From the NCBI RefSeq assembly GCF_019968905.1, contig NZ_CP079946.1, positions 1,240,001 to 1,304,000 on the forward strand: a DNA stretch of 64,000 nucleotides, read 5' to 3'. The notes under the pieces were generated by a model, which was not told the origin of the DNA, did not search any database, and saw only the letters and a program-made list of their open reading frames with translations. Each line of letters begins with the position of its first letter. Positions within the stretch are counted from its first letter, which is position 1. Origin of the DNA: Corallococcus sp. EGB (lineage in GTDB: Bacteria > Myxococcota > Myxococcia > Myxococcales > Myxococcaceae). The translations under genes were made by a program, and so were the position numbers. Shown here one piece after another: positions 44,270-53,646 of the stretch.

Positions 44270-45655
44270 CTACGGCAGACCGTGCTCCTCCAGCTTGTTG
44301 TAGAGCGTGCGCCGGCTCACCCCGAGCAGCCGCGCCGCCAACGTGCGGTTGTCCCCCGCGCGCTTCAGCGCCTCCAGCAGCGCCGCCTTCTCCACGTCCT
44401 TGCGACGTGACTCCAACGTGACGGAGTCCGGTGGCGACGGAGGCGCGGGCGCGGCGACCGGCGCGAGTCCCGGCTGGCGCGAGAGCTCGCGCGCCACGTC
44501 CTCGCCGGTGAGCACGGGCCCATCGGAGAGGACCACCAGGCGCTCCAGGAAGTTCTGCAGCTGGCGCACGTTGCCGGGCCACGGCTGGGCCTGGAGCGCG
44601 CGCAGGCCGTCCTCGCTCAAGGCGAAGGGCGGCCGGCCGTTGGTCTTCGCGTGCACGACCAGGAAGTGGCGCGCGAGCAGCGCGATGTCCTCTGGCCGCT
44701 CGCGCAGCGTGGGCAGCCACAGGGGCACCACGTTGAGGCGATAGAAGAGGTCCTCGCGGAAGGTGCCCCGGCGCACGCCGTCCTCCAGCGACTGGTGCGT
44801 GGCCGCGACGAAGCGCACGTCCACCTTCACCGTCTGGGTTCCGCCCAGCCGTTCGAACTCGCGCTCCTGGAGCACGCGCAGGAGCTTCACCTGCACGGCG
44901 GGAGACACGTCGCCAATCTCGTCGAGGAACAGCGTGCCGCCGTGCGCCAGCTCCACGCGGCCGGGCTTGCGCGTCGCCGCGCCGGTGAAGGCGCCCCTCT
45001 CGTAGCCGAACAGCTCGCTCTCCAGCAGCGTGTCCGGCAGCGCCGCGCAGTGCAGCTTCACGAACGGCCCCGAGCGCCGGGGGCTGCCCTCGTGCAGGGC
45101 CCTCGCGGCCAGCTCCTTGCCCGTGCCGGACTCGCCCCGCAGCAGCACCGTGGCGGTGCCCTGCGCGGCCTTCGCGATGAGGGCCTTCACCTCCGCCATC
45201 GCCCGGCTCTGGCCCATGAGCAGGTGGTCCAGGCCGTCCGGCGCCTTGCCCGTGCCGCGCGCGGGCTCCGGATCCTGGCTCGCGTGGAGCAGCGCCTTCT
45301 TCAGGGTGAAGAGGAGCTCCTCGCGGTCGAAGGGCTTGAGCACGAAGTCCGCCGCGCCCGCCTTCATCGCCTCCACCGCGAGCGGCACCGTGCCGTGCGC
45401 GGTCATCAGCAGCACGGGCACGTCCGGCCAGCCGCGCCCCACCTCCGCGAGCAGCTCCATGCCGCTCATGCCCGGCATGCGCACGTCGCTCAGCACCACG
45501 TCGATGGGCCGGCGCGACAGGTGCGCCAGCGCGTCCCTCGCGTTGGAGGCCGGATGCGGGGTGAGGCCCGCCTGCGTGAGCAGCGCGCCCAACACCTTGA
45601 GCAGCGCGGGATCATCATCGACCACCAGGACGTGGCCCTTCAGTGCGTCGCTCAC
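44270..45655 (-). CDS. sigma-54-dependent response regulator (NtrC family, canonical GAFTGA)
   Basis: Activator of 461 residues: receiver domain with Asp12-14, Asp57 and Lys at about 107, AAA+ domain with GESGTGKE, intact GAFTGA loop and LFLDEIGD, and a Fis-type helix-turn-helix (LAARLLGVSRRTLYNKLEEHG) at the C-terminus. The GTG start at 45655 overlaps the kinase stop by 4 nt (GTGA). It is the last gene of a three-gene unit with the kinase and a MshEN/HEAT protein. Its targets are not evident; no -24/-12 promoter was found for the genes immediately around it. Confidence 0.94.
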   Translation of the reverse strand: MSDALKGHVLVVDDDPALLKVLGALLTQAGLTPHPASNARDALAHLSRRPIDVVLSDVRMPGMSGMELLAEVGRGWPDVPVLLMTAHGTVPLAVEAMKAGAADFVLKPFDREELLFTLKKALLHASQDPEPARGTGKAPDGLDHLLMGQSRAMAEVKALIAKAAQGTATVLLRGESGTGKELAARALHEGSPRRSGPFVKLHCAALPDTLLESELFGYERGAFTGAATRKPGRVELAHGGTLFLDEIGDVSPAVQVKLLRVLQEREFERLGGTQTVKVDVRFVAATHQSLEDGVRRGTFREDLFYRLNVVPLWLPTLRERPEDIALLARHFLVVHAKTNGRPPFALSEDGLRALQAQPWPGNVRQLQNFLERLVVLSDGPVLTGEDVARELSRQPGLAPVAAPAPPSPPDSVTLESRRKDVEKAALLEALKRAGDNRTLAARLLGVSRRTLYNKLEEHGLP

Positions 45656-47193
45656 GCGGCTTCTCCCTCGGATGCCGGGGCTGGGGTGACGGAGGCTGCC
45701 GGCAGGCGCAGGCGGAGGATGGTGCCACGGCCCTCGCCGCTCGTCAGGGACGCGGTGCCGCCGTGCGCCTCCGCCACGCGCCGCACGAAGGCCAGCCCCA
45801 GGCCGCTGCCCGCCGCCTTGGTGGTGAAGAAATCGTCGAAGGCCCGCTCGCGCGTGCGCGCGTCCATGCCGCTGCCGGTGTCCTGCACCTCCACCACCAC
45901 CGCGTCGCCGTCCCGCTGCGTGCGCACGGTGAGGGTGCCGCCCTCGGGCATGGCCTCGAAGGCGTTGCGCACCAGGTTCTCCAGCGCGTTGGCGAGCAGG
46001 TCCTCGTCCCCCGCGCACCCGGGCAGGCCGGGCGCGAGCTCCTTCTGGAGCACCACCGCGCCGGGCGTCGCGAAGGCCTGGAGCGACAGCACGCCCTCCA
46101 CCAGGCGGTTCAGGTCCAACGGCCGCCGCAGCGGTTCGACTCGCGCGAGGCGCTGGTACGTGCCGGCCACGCGGTCCAGGCGCTCCACCTGCTCCAGCAG
46201 CAGGTCCAGGAAGTCCCCGTGCGCGTCCCACGAGTGGCCGCGCGCGTGCTCCTCCTTGAGGTACTGCGCGGCGCCCTTGAGCGCGGCGATGGGGTTCTTC
46301 AGGTCGTGCGCCATCTGCGCGGAGAAGCGCCCCAGCGTGGCCAACTGCTCCAGGCGCTCGCGCTGGGTGACGAACGCGGTGACGCCCCGCCGCGCCGCCG
46401 CGAGCAACGAGAACGTGATGGCGGTGGTGCCCACGACGAGCGCCCCGGACTCGGCGGCGAAGACGCGGAAGAGGGTGAGGTACGCGAGCACGCCCACCAG
46501 CGCGAGGACGACGGCGTGCACCGCCGCGCTCGTGGCCCGCGCGTCCTTGCCGAAGAGCTGGAAGCGCAAGGACGCGGTGGCCATCACCGGGAGGCCCAGC
46601 AGCGTGCCCATGCTGCCCAGCCTCGGCACGGGCAGGGCCATGTCCGCCGCCAGGTCGGTGAGCAGCAGCGCGACGAGCAGCGTGAGACCCAGCAGCATCA
46701 GCCCCGCTCGTGCCCGCTCATCCTGCGAGTCCTCCGCGCGGGTGCGGCGCAGGTGGCGCGTGAGCAGCACGAAGCCCGTCGTGAGGATGGGGATGACGCC
46801 CACCGCGACGGCGAGCCCGAAGCCGAAGGTGTTGATGCGCGCCTCCAGCGCGGGCACGCCCATGGCGATGAGCATGGTCAGCGCGAGCGCGCCCATCACC
46901 GCGTAGGTGCCGTACAGGACCTGGGCGGAGCGGCGGCGGCGGCCCACGAACGCGAGGATGAAGTGCACCGCGCACGGCAGCGTCATCAGCGCCGCGGCGA
47001 AGCCCATCAGCCGCCAGCCGGAGTCCCCCGAGCGAGCCAGCCCGAAGGCGGAGAAGTTCCACGACGACAGCGCGATGGACAGCAGCGACAGCGGCAGCGC
47101 GAGGGGGCTCTTGCCCACGCGGGCGAGCGCGATGCCGGCGAGGGCGAGCTGCCCCGCGCACGCCAGCAGGCTGACCCACATGGCGCCGGTCAT
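45652..47193 (-). CDS. membrane histidine kinase with N-terminal multi-helix domain
   Basis: Sensor kinase of 513 residues. The first 265 residues form about seven or eight membrane helices without a large periplasmic domain, similar to 7TM-type (histidine kinase N-terminal) sensors that detect membrane-associated or small hydrophobic signals. The H-box MAHDLKNPIAALKGAA holds His296. The HATPase domain has the N-box LENLVRNAFEA, DTGSGM and GSGLGLAFVRR. It lies 16 nt after the MshEN/HEAT gene and is coupled to the sigma-54 regulator by a 4-nt overlap, so the three are one operon. Confidence 0.93.
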   Translation of the reverse strand: MTGAMWVSLLACAGQLALAGIALARVGKSPLALPLSLLSIALSSWNFSAFGLARSGDSGWRLMGFAAALMTLPCAVHFILAFVGRRRRSAQVLYGTYAVMGALALTMLIAMGVPALEARINTFGFGLAVAVGVIPILTTGFVLLTRHLRRTRAEDSQDERARAGLMLLGLTLLVALLLTDLAADMALPVPRLGSMGTLLGLPVMATASLRFQLFGKDARATSAAVHAVVLALVGVLAYLTLFRVFAAESGALVVGTTAITFSLLAAARRGVTAFVTQRERLEQLATLGRFSAQMAHDLKNPIAALKGAAQYLKEEHARGHSWDAHGDFLDLLLEQVERLDRVAGTYQRLARVEPLRRPLDLNRLVEGVLSLQAFATPGAVVLQKELAPGLPGCAGDEDLLANALENLVRNAFEAMPEGGTLTVRTQRDGDAVVVEVQDTGSGMDARTRERAFDDFFTTKAAGSGLGLAFVRRVAEAHGGTASLTSGEGRGTILRLRLPAASVTPAPASEGEAA

Positions 47194-47209
47194 CGCGCGC
47201 CTCCCGCGC

Positions 47210-50200
47210 TCAGAGCATGCCCAGCCGGCGGGCGTTGGCGGGGTCGACCGCCGCGGACTCCCAGCGCCGCACCGCCGACTCGCGCTCCACGTCGGGCGCG
47301 TCCGCGTAGTAGCCCAGCGTGTCGTGCAGGGCGCGGCTCAGCTCCTCGATGGCGGCGAGCCGCACGTCCAGCTCCCGGTGGCGCAGCGCGGCCACCAGCC
47401 AGTCCGCGCGACGGCGGCTGCGGTTCTCCGCCCACCACGCGGACCACTGGCGCGGCTGGAGGCCCAGCGTGGCGCGGGTGACTTCGCGCAGCGCCTCCGC
47501 GGCAGCCTGCGCGCACATGGCGTCGTCGCTGCCGGTGAGGTTGATGAGGCCCTCGATGGCGTCGCGGTCGTGCAGCGTGCCCAGCGCGCGGGCCGCCAGC
47601 GAGCGGCGCAGCGCGTCCCGGCTGGCCATCTCCTGGCGCAGGTCGCGCAGGGACGCGTCCAGGCGAGGCAGGTGCTTGAGCGCGGCGGCGGCGACGCGCG
47701 CGGCGCTGGAGATGTCCGGCTCCATGTCGAACAGACCGCGCAGCACGCCGTCCACCAGCTCCGCGTAGGGCAGGTTGCCCGCGGTGAGCAGCGCCAGGTA
47801 GCGCGTATCCGCGTCGTTCGAATCCAGGAGCGGCGCCAGCGCCACGGCCGCGGGACGGCCCAGGCGCGACAGCGCCGCGGGGATGGGGCCCAGCTCGTCC
47901 GCCTCCGGCAGCTCCACGACGGGCAGGCGGCTCCAGGCGGTGGGACCGGGGAAGTGCTGCGCGAGCACGCGCGCGCTGGCTTCCGGCGAACGCGCCAGCT
48001 CCGCGATGGCGCTGGAGCGCTGGGACGCATCCGGACCGGTGAGCCGGCGCAACAGCGGCGTGAAGTCCGGGGGCGGGCGCTCCTCGGGAGACAGCACCCG
48101 CGGAGGCAGCGCGGCGGCGCGGCCCAGGTTGGCCACGCCGCCACGGCCGAAGACGGGGTTCCATCCGAGCCCGGCGACCACGGCGGGCGCGGGCGCGGGC
48201 TGGACCGGGGCCGGGAAGCCGGGCACGTCCACGTCGATGGTGATGTCCTCCTCGGGCGCGCGCAGCTCGGACACGCGCTGCTTGCGGAAGAGGATGAGCT
48301 CCTGGAAGGCGGCCGGCAGGTCCTGGCAGAACAGGATGTAGTCGCTCAGCCGGCGCTGGCTCATGGGCTTCTGGCCGCAGTCGCCGTAGAGGATGGCCAC
48401 GAGGCGGCCCTTCACCTCGACCGGGTACAGGAAGACGGTGCGAGGGGCCTGACGGCCGAAGAGCTCCAGGTAGTGCCGCGTGAGCGCGTCCGGCGGCAGA
48501 GGGCCCGCATAGCTGCCGCGCGTGACCGCGACGGTGCGGAAGACGCTGCTCGCGTCGAGCGGGATGGAGACCTGGGCCAGGGCGTTCGCGTCCCAGCCCT
48601 CGCCGCGCGAGTCCCAACCACCGGCGGCGCCGCGCACGACGGCGAAGGCGGCCACGTAGTCGAACGTGCGGCGGCCGAAGCGCAGCGCCACGTCCAGCAG
48701 CCGGTCCAGGTCCCGCGTCGCCTCCCGCAGCGCGGAGCGGGCCTGCGGCAGCGTCCACTCCGGCACGGCGGCGTCCGGCGCGCTGGAGGCACCCGGGACG
48801 GACGTGGGCTCCGGCGCGCGAGGCCGGTTCGCGCCCGGGGTGGACGCGGGGTTGCTGAAGATGATGAACGACGGCTCGCCCCGGGGCGGCGCGGGGGGAA
48901 TGGGCGGCGAGGTCGGCGTGGCGGCCTGGGGCGCGCGGGCCTGCGGCTCGGGCGCGGGAGGCCACACCGCGGGACGGGCTCCCGGGGGCTGCGCGGGGGC
49001 GCCCGCGCGGTTCGCCGCGGCCTGGGGACCGGTCGCCGGCGCGCCCTGTGAGGCCGGCGCGGACTGGACGGTGGTGCCCGGTCGCTCGGAGCCCTGCGTG
49101 GCCTGCGGCGCGGTGGTGCCCGGACGGGGCGGCTGTGCCGTCGTCGCGGAGGGGCCCGGCCCGCCGAATCCCTGCGTCACGGGCCCCGGTCCGCCGAGGC
49201 CCTGCGCGGCCGCGGGAGCCTGCTGCACGGTGCTTCCAGGACGGCTTGGAGCCGTCTGCGGCGGCGTTGCGTACGCACCGGGCGCGGCGGGGCGGCCGCC
49301 CTGGGCGGGACCCTGCGGTGCGGAGGCGGGCGTGTTGGCTTGTCCCACGGGCGACAGCACGGGGATGGGCTGTGGCGGCGGGACGGGACGCTCTCCCGGC
49401 GGGTAGAGCGTCGGCGGCGCGGCATTGCCCGACGCACCCCGGTTCGGCGCCTGCGCGGGCGGGGTGGCCGGCATGTTCAGCCGCAGGGGCTCACGCGTGT
49501 ACGCGGGCGGCGGGATGTCCGCGGCCACCGGCGGCGGCGTGGGGCGCTGGACCGCGCGGGCCGTGGTCACCGGCCCCGCGGAGGTGTTCAGGCGCAGCGG
49601 CTCGCGCACGTACGCGGGGGGCGGGATGTCCGCGGGCTCGGGCCCACGCGCGGCGGCGGGACGGGGCGCGGCGGGCACGGGCTCCTGGGCCACGGAGCGC
49701 GCCAGCTGCTCCACCATGTCCACCGTCATCGACTCGTCATCCGGCGGCGGAGGCGGGGGCGGCGTGAGCGACCCGGCCTGCCGGGCGAGGGCCTCCGCCA
49801 ACTGGACGAAGCGGGGCGGCAGCGGCTGGCGGTAGATGACGGAGATCCACTCGCGCACCCGCAGCTCGATGGCGACCCACAGCTCCAGCGGCTTGCCCAG
49901 CAGGAAGCCGACCTCGTCCAGCTCCTTCTTGGGCACCGGATAGGCGCACGCCACATGCAGCGTGTTGCCGTCCAGCGACAGCGGGACGACGCTCAGGCGT
50001 TCGGCGATCTTGGGAGGGATGAAGCTGGCGACGTCGAGGTTCGGCTCGAAGTCCACCAGGTTCACGGGCCGGAAGCCGGAGGCCTCGCCCAACATCGCGA
50101 GGACGTCCGCTTCGGAGAGACCGCGCTCCAGGAGCGCCGTGTCCAGGTGGCCTCCCAGGGCTTGATGCTGACGCAACAACTCCCCGGCCTGCTCCTGGGT

Positions 50201-50245
50201 GAGGAGGGCGCGCGAGACGAGGTGCTGGGCAAGACGCGAAGGCAT
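47210..50245 (-). CDS. MshEN-type domain plus HEAT-like repeat protein with long Pro/Ala linker
   Basis: A 1011-residue protein. Residues 1-140 match the GspE/MshEN N-terminal domain (RLAQHLVSRALLTQEQAGELL, GFRPVNLVDFEPNLDVASFIP, PLELWVAIELRVREWISVIY), which in other proteins binds c-di-GMP; the first RLG is RLA here. A Pro/Ala/Gly-rich linker of about 320 residues includes a duplicated motif IPPPAY[VT]REPLRLN. A GAF-like region (about 495-650, TFDYVAAFAVVRG, VFLYPVEVKGRLVAILYGD) is followed by HEAT-type helical repeats to the end. There is no ATPase domain. It precedes the kinase/regulator pair by 16 nt and is likely part of that pathway. Confidence 0.82.
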   Translation of the reverse strand: MPSRLAQHLVSRALLTQEQAGELLRQHQALGGHLDTALLERGLSEADVLAMLGEASGFRPVNLVDFEPNLDVASFIPPKIAERLSVVPLSLDGNTLHVACAYPVPKKELDEVGFLLGKPLELWVAIELRVREWISVIYRQPLPPRFVQLAEALARQAGSLTPPPPPPPDDESMTVDMVEQLARSVAQEPVPAAPRPAAARGPEPADIPPPAYVREPLRLNTSAGPVTTARAVQRPTPPPVAADIPPPAYTREPLRLNMPATPPAQAPNRGASGNAAPPTLYPPGERPVPPPQPIPVLSPVGQANTPASAPQGPAQGGRPAAPGAYATPPQTAPSRPGSTVQQAPAAAQGLGGPGPVTQGFGGPGPSATTAQPPRPGTTAPQATQGSERPGTTVQSAPASQGAPATGPQAAANRAGAPAQPPGARPAVWPPAPEPQARAPQAATPTSPPIPPAPPRGEPSFIIFSNPASTPGANRPRAPEPTSVPGASSAPDAAVPEWTLPQARSALREATRDLDRLLDVALRFGRRTFDYVAAFAVVRGAAGGWDSRGEGWDANALAQVSIPLDASSVFRTVAVTRGSYAGPLPPDALTRHYLELFGRQAPRTVFLYPVEVKGRLVAILYGDCGQKPMSQRRLSDYILFCQDLPAAFQELILFRKQRVSELRAPEEDITIDVDVPGFPAPVQPAPAPAVVAGLGWNPVFGRGGVANLGRAAALPPRVLSPEERPPPDFTPLLRRLTGPDASQRSSAIAELARSPEASARVLAQHFPGPTAWSRLPVVELPEADELGPIPAALSRLGRPAAVALAPLLDSNDADTRYLALLTAGNLPYAELVDGVLRGLFDMEPDISSAARVAAAALKHLPRLDASLRDLRQEMASRDALRRSLAARALGTLHDRDAIEGLINLTGSDDAMCAQAAAEALREVTRATLGLQPRQWSAWWAENRSRRRADWLVAALRHRELDVRLAAIEELSRALHDTLGYYADAPDVERESAVRRWESAAVDPANARRLGML

Positions 50246-50295
50246 GAAGGCCGCGGCATCTTACGGCCGCGGCCGCAAGGCACAATGAGCCGGTT

Positions 50296-52245
50296 TCAGC
50301 TCGGTTGGACGACGAAGGTGGACGTCAGCTTGTCATGGAGCGTCTGCCCGCGGCGATCGAACAGCGCCATCCAGAAGCCGCCCAGGAAGAGAACAAAGGA
50401 AAGCCCGGCGAGCAGCGCCCGGAAGATGGCCCGGCCCGGGGTGGGCGCCATGCCATGGGTGTCCACCAGCCGCAGGCCCAGGAGCAACCGTCCCAGGGTG
50501 CGTCCATTCCACAGGAAGGCGGCGACCGCGCAGTACACGGTGGCGAGCACCACCACCAGGACCGCGCCCGGCAGCAGCACGGTGTGCAGCGCGCGCAGCC
50601 AGGCGACGAACGCGTCCAGGCCGGTCAACCCCGGCTGCGGCCCCTTCACGCCGGCAATGGACGAGGCCAGGGTGATGTAGGCCGCCGCAACGGCGCCGAT
50701 GGCCGCGGTGTCGACGGTGAAGGACAGCAGCCGGCGCCACAGCGACGCGGGCCGGGCGTGGACCTCACCCGAGGCCGGGGCGGCCGGGACCGCGGAGACC
50801 TTCGACTTCGTGGGGGCGGCGGGGGCGGCGGCGGGGGCGGGCGAGGTTTCCATGCGGGACACTCCCGGAGCGGTCGCGGGAGCCGTGGCGAAGGCCGGCG
50901 TCTCCAGCGGAGGCAGGATGGCCGGGTCGTCCATGACGGGCAGGCCCGGAGCGGCGTCCCGGCGAGCATCCATCAAGGGCAGGCCTGAGGAGGCCCGCGG
51001 TGCATCCCAGTGCTCGGAGGTCGACGGTCCGGAGGCGGAACCGTCCATGGAAGGCAATCCGGACGGAGCCGGCGGCGCGGCCGCGCCCATGCGGGGCAGC
51101 CCCGGAGTGGCTCCGCTCGTCGGACCGGAGGCCTGGGCCTGCGCGGCCGGACGAGGCAGCCCTGCGGCGGGAGCCTCCATGCGAGGCAGTCCGGGGGACG
51201 CGTGGGCGGCGTTGCCATGCGGCGGAGCCACGGCGGCCTGGGGGCGCGGAATGTGCGGCTCCGTGCCGTAGGCCGGAGTGGGCGCGGAGCCCGGGCGGGG
51301 CTCCATCGCAGGCTGCGCGGCGCGGGGAACTGCGACGCCAGGATTCTGGAAGCCCGGCTCCGACAGGGCCGCGGTGGGCGCGGCACGCGGAGGCACGGGC
51401 GCGGCGGCGGCCATCGGAGCCACGCCCGGAGGCGCGGCGGTCATCGGCGCCACGCTCGGAGGCGGCGCGACGGGGCGCGGGGGCGCCACGGCACCGGCAG
51501 GCGCGTTCCCCGAAGGCGGCGTGGCGCGAGGAGGCACGGGAGCCGCGGCACGAGCAGCCTGCTGCGCGGGAGCGCGGACGGCCGGACCTTCCGCGTGCGG
51601 CGCGGGACGGGCCGCCGGATCCGCGTGCGGCGCGGGAGCGCGAAGCGTCGCATCGGCCTGCGGCGCGGGGCGGGCCACCGGAGCCGCGGCGCGGATCGTC
51701 GCATCCGCGGGGGACGCGGAAGCCTGCGCGGCGCGAGCCGGGTTGGGTGCCGCGGCATGACCTGCCACGTCGCCCTGGGGCATCGCGGCGCGAGCCGCCG
51801 GATTCACCTGGGGCGCGGGCACTCGCACGGTCGCATCGGCGGCCGGAGCCTGCGCGCGGCTCGCCGCGCCGGGGGCGGGAGGCGGCACGGCGGCGCGAGG
51901 CGCGGCGGCCGGAGCCTGCGCGGGCCGGGGCGCGCCGGGAGGCACGGGCGCCATCCCCGGACGGACCGAAGGGGTCATGCCCGGCGGGGTGACGGGTCCG
52001 CGAGGTGGCTCCATCGCGAAGGCCGGCGTGCCACGCAACGTCTCCGGCTCGTTGTTCAGCGTGATGGGGTCTTCGCTGCCCGCAGCCGGGGCCGCGCGGC
52101 TTCCTGCCCGGCGATCAATGTGGATGTCCCGGTCGAGCAGGCTCGGGACGGGGGCCACCGCGGGTGGGCGCGCGGCATTCGCGGCGCAAGCGGGGCAATC
52201 TCCGACCGGCGGCAGCGAGGCGCCGCACTTCAGGCACTTGGACAA
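50296..52245 (-). CDS. zinc-ribbon / Pro-Ala-rich / RDD-family membrane protein
   Basis: Membrane protein of 649 residues. A TTG start at 52245 gives MSKCLKCGASLPPVGDCPAC, a zinc ribbon with two CxxC pairs; GGGAGG lies 5 nt upstream. A disordered Ala/Pro/Gly linker of about 450 residues includes recurring GLPRM/GLPSMD-type units. The C-terminal 150 residues are an RDD domain (SLWRRLLSFTVDTAAIG, then NGRTLGRLLLGLRLVDTHG and GQTLHDKLTSTFVV) with three to four helices. RDD proteins are putative transporters or membrane scaffolds. It sits 50 nt upstream of the MshEN/HEAT gene on the same strand. Confidence 0.87.
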   Translation of the reverse strand: MSKCLKCGASLPPVGDCPACAANAARPPAVAPVPSLLDRDIHIDRRAGSRAAPAAGSEDPITLNNEPETLRGTPAFAMEPPRGPVTPPGMTPSVRPGMAPVPPGAPRPAQAPAAAPRAAVPPPAPGAASRAQAPAADATVRVPAPQVNPAARAAMPQGDVAGHAAAPNPARAAQASASPADATIRAAAPVARPAPQADATLRAPAPHADPAARPAPHAEGPAVRAPAQQAARAAAPVPPRATPPSGNAPAGAVAPPRPVAPPPSVAPMTAAPPGVAPMAAAAPVPPRAAPTAALSEPGFQNPGVAVPRAAQPAMEPRPGSAPTPAYGTEPHIPRPQAAVAPPHGNAAHASPGLPRMEAPAAGLPRPAAQAQASGPTSGATPGLPRMGAAAPPAPSGLPSMDGSASGPSTSEHWDAPRASSGLPLMDARRDAAPGLPVMDDPAILPPLETPAFATAPATAPGVSRMETSPAPAAAPAAPTKSKVSAVPAAPASGEVHARPASLWRRLLSFTVDTAAIGAVAAAYITLASSIAGVKGPQPGLTGLDAFVAWLRALHTVLLPGAVLVVVLATVYCAVAAFLWNGRTLGRLLLGLRLVDTHGMAPTPGRAIFRALLAGLSFVLFLGGFWMALFDRRGQTLHDKLTSTFVVQPS

Positions 52246-52414
52246 CGGATCCTCCCGGTGACGCGGACAACCGTCGCCATGAAAGGCCGCATTCAGGCCT
52301 GTAGCAAGAAAAGGGCAAGCCCCCCGGCGGTCCCTCGCCCGAGGAACCGTCAGGGGCTCGGCCGCGCCAATCGCAACCCTCCCCGTGGGGACGGCGCGTA
52401 TGGGATGCCTCACG

Positions 52415-52681
52415 CTAGGCGTGGATGCGGCGCCGTCCCGCTGCTCCCACGAGGAGAAGCACGATGATGGCTCCCACGACGGACATGATGATGCCCGAGG
52501 CACGCAGCTCGAACAGGCGACCGTTGCGCTCGAAGAGCGAGCCGATGAGACCACCCACCAGCGAGCCCACCATGCCCAGAAGGGTCGTGGCCAACAGGCC
52601 CATGCTCTGCTTGCCCGGCAGGATGGCCCGGGCGATGAGGCCCGCGATGAGGCCGATGATGATGAAGGTGATGATCCCCAT
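52415..52681 (-). CDS. GlsB/YeaQ/YmgE-family small membrane protein
   Basis: Integral membrane protein of 88 residues with three hydrophobic helices: MGIITFIIIGLIAGLIAR, the GLLATTLLGMVGSLVGGLIG pair region and IIMSVVGAIIVLLLVG. The opening and the ILPGKQSMG loop are diagnostic of the transglycosylase-associated/GlsB family. GGGAGAG upstream selects the ATG at 52681 over a longer frame. Family members are stress-induced but of unknown biochemical role. Single gene. Confidence 0.93.
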   Translation of the reverse strand: MGIITFIIIGLIAGLIARAILPGKQSMGLLATTLLGMVGSLVGGLIGSLFERNGRLFELRASGIIMSVVGAIIVLLLVGAAGRRRIHA

Positions 52682-52790
52682 GAGAGTCTCTCCCGTGTGA
52701 GGGACCCGCGAGGTCCCGAGTGGGAGAAACGTAGGAATGGGCACAGGGATCCGTGACCAGGGATGCGAGCAGGGGCCGTCCGCTCGACTA

Positions 52791-53525
52791 CTAACCGAGC
52801 GACCCGTCTAGGTGCTGCATGACCGCGAGCGCCGCGAGCGCCGCCGTCTCCGTGCGCAGGATGCGCGAGCCCAGCGTCACCGGCCGCGCGCCCATGGCCC
52901 GCAGTCCGTCCACCTCCTCACGCGCGAGCCCGCCCTCGGGGCCAATCACCAGCGCCACCGGCGTCCCCGGCGCCACGCTCCGGAACGCCTCGCCCAGCGG
53001 CACCGCGGACTCCTCTTCATCCAGCACCAGCAGCAGCGTGCCCGGCGTCAACGCGCGAGCCGCGTCCAACAGCGGCTGGGGCGGATGCACGTGAGGCACG
53101 TCATCGCGCCGACACTGGCGCGCGGCCTCCTCGACGATCTTGGCCCACCGCTGCGTGCGCTCCCCGGCGCGCTTCGGCTCCAGCTTCACCACGCTGCGCA
53201 CCGTGGCCACCGGGTGGAACGCGGTGGCGCCCAGCTCCGTGCCCTTCTGCAGCACCAGCTCCAGCTTGTCCCCCTTGGGCAGCCCCTGCAGCACGCTCAT
53301 CTCGCGCGCGGGCGGCGTCACGCGCACGGCCCCCAGCAGCAGCCGCACGGACTCCGCGCCCAGTCCGGTGACGCGCGCCTCGAACGCGCGCCCCTTCCCG
53401 TCAAACACCTCCAGCGCGTCGCCGTCCTCCAGCCGCAGCACATGGACGAGGTAGTGGCGGCGCTCGCCCGTGAGCGTCACGTCGGCGGGGGCGGGGTCGG
53501 GCAGGGGAACGAAGAGGCGGACCAC
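52791..53525 (-). CDS. rsmE: 16S rRNA (uracil-1498-N3)-methyltransferase
   Basis: SPOUT methyltransferase of 244 residues. An N-terminal PUA-like domain (VRLFVPLPDP, RRHYLVHVLRLEDGDALEVF) is followed by the SPOUT knot with VALVIGPEGGLAREEVD and VTLGSRILRTETAALAALAV, both diagnostic of RsmE. The start is GTG 53525 with AAGGAAAG upstream, chosen because it gives the standard MVRLFVPL N-terminus. It modifies U1498 of 16S rRNA in the ribosome decoding region. It is divergent from the asparaginase gene. Confidence 0.95.
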   Translation of the reverse strand: MVRLFVPLPDPAPADVTLTGERRHYLVHVLRLEDGDALEVFDGKGRAFEARVTGLGAESVRLLLGAVRVTPPAREMSVLQGLPKGDKLELVLQKGTELGATAFHPVATVRSVVKLEPKRAGERTQRWAKIVEEAARQCRRDDVPHVHPPQPLLDAARALTPGTLLLVLDEEESAVPLGEAFRSVAPGTPVALVIGPEGGLAREEVDGLRAMGARPVTLGSRILRTETAALAALAVMQHLDGSLG

Positions 53526-53646
53526 GGCGGCTTTCCTTGAAGGGGAGGGCGCCCGCGAGGATAGCCCCCCAGGCGTCCAGGCGTGTCCTTTCCACGCTCC
53601 ACGAACGCCCGGCGCCTGCCTGTTCCTGCTATGGCGCCCCACGCCC

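Noticed and set aside
50246-50295. Possible -24/-12 promoter upstream of the MshEN/HEAT gene (GGCTCATTGTGCCTTGC)
   Set aside because: GG and GC are not separated by 10 bases, so it does not fit the sigma-54 promoter spacing.
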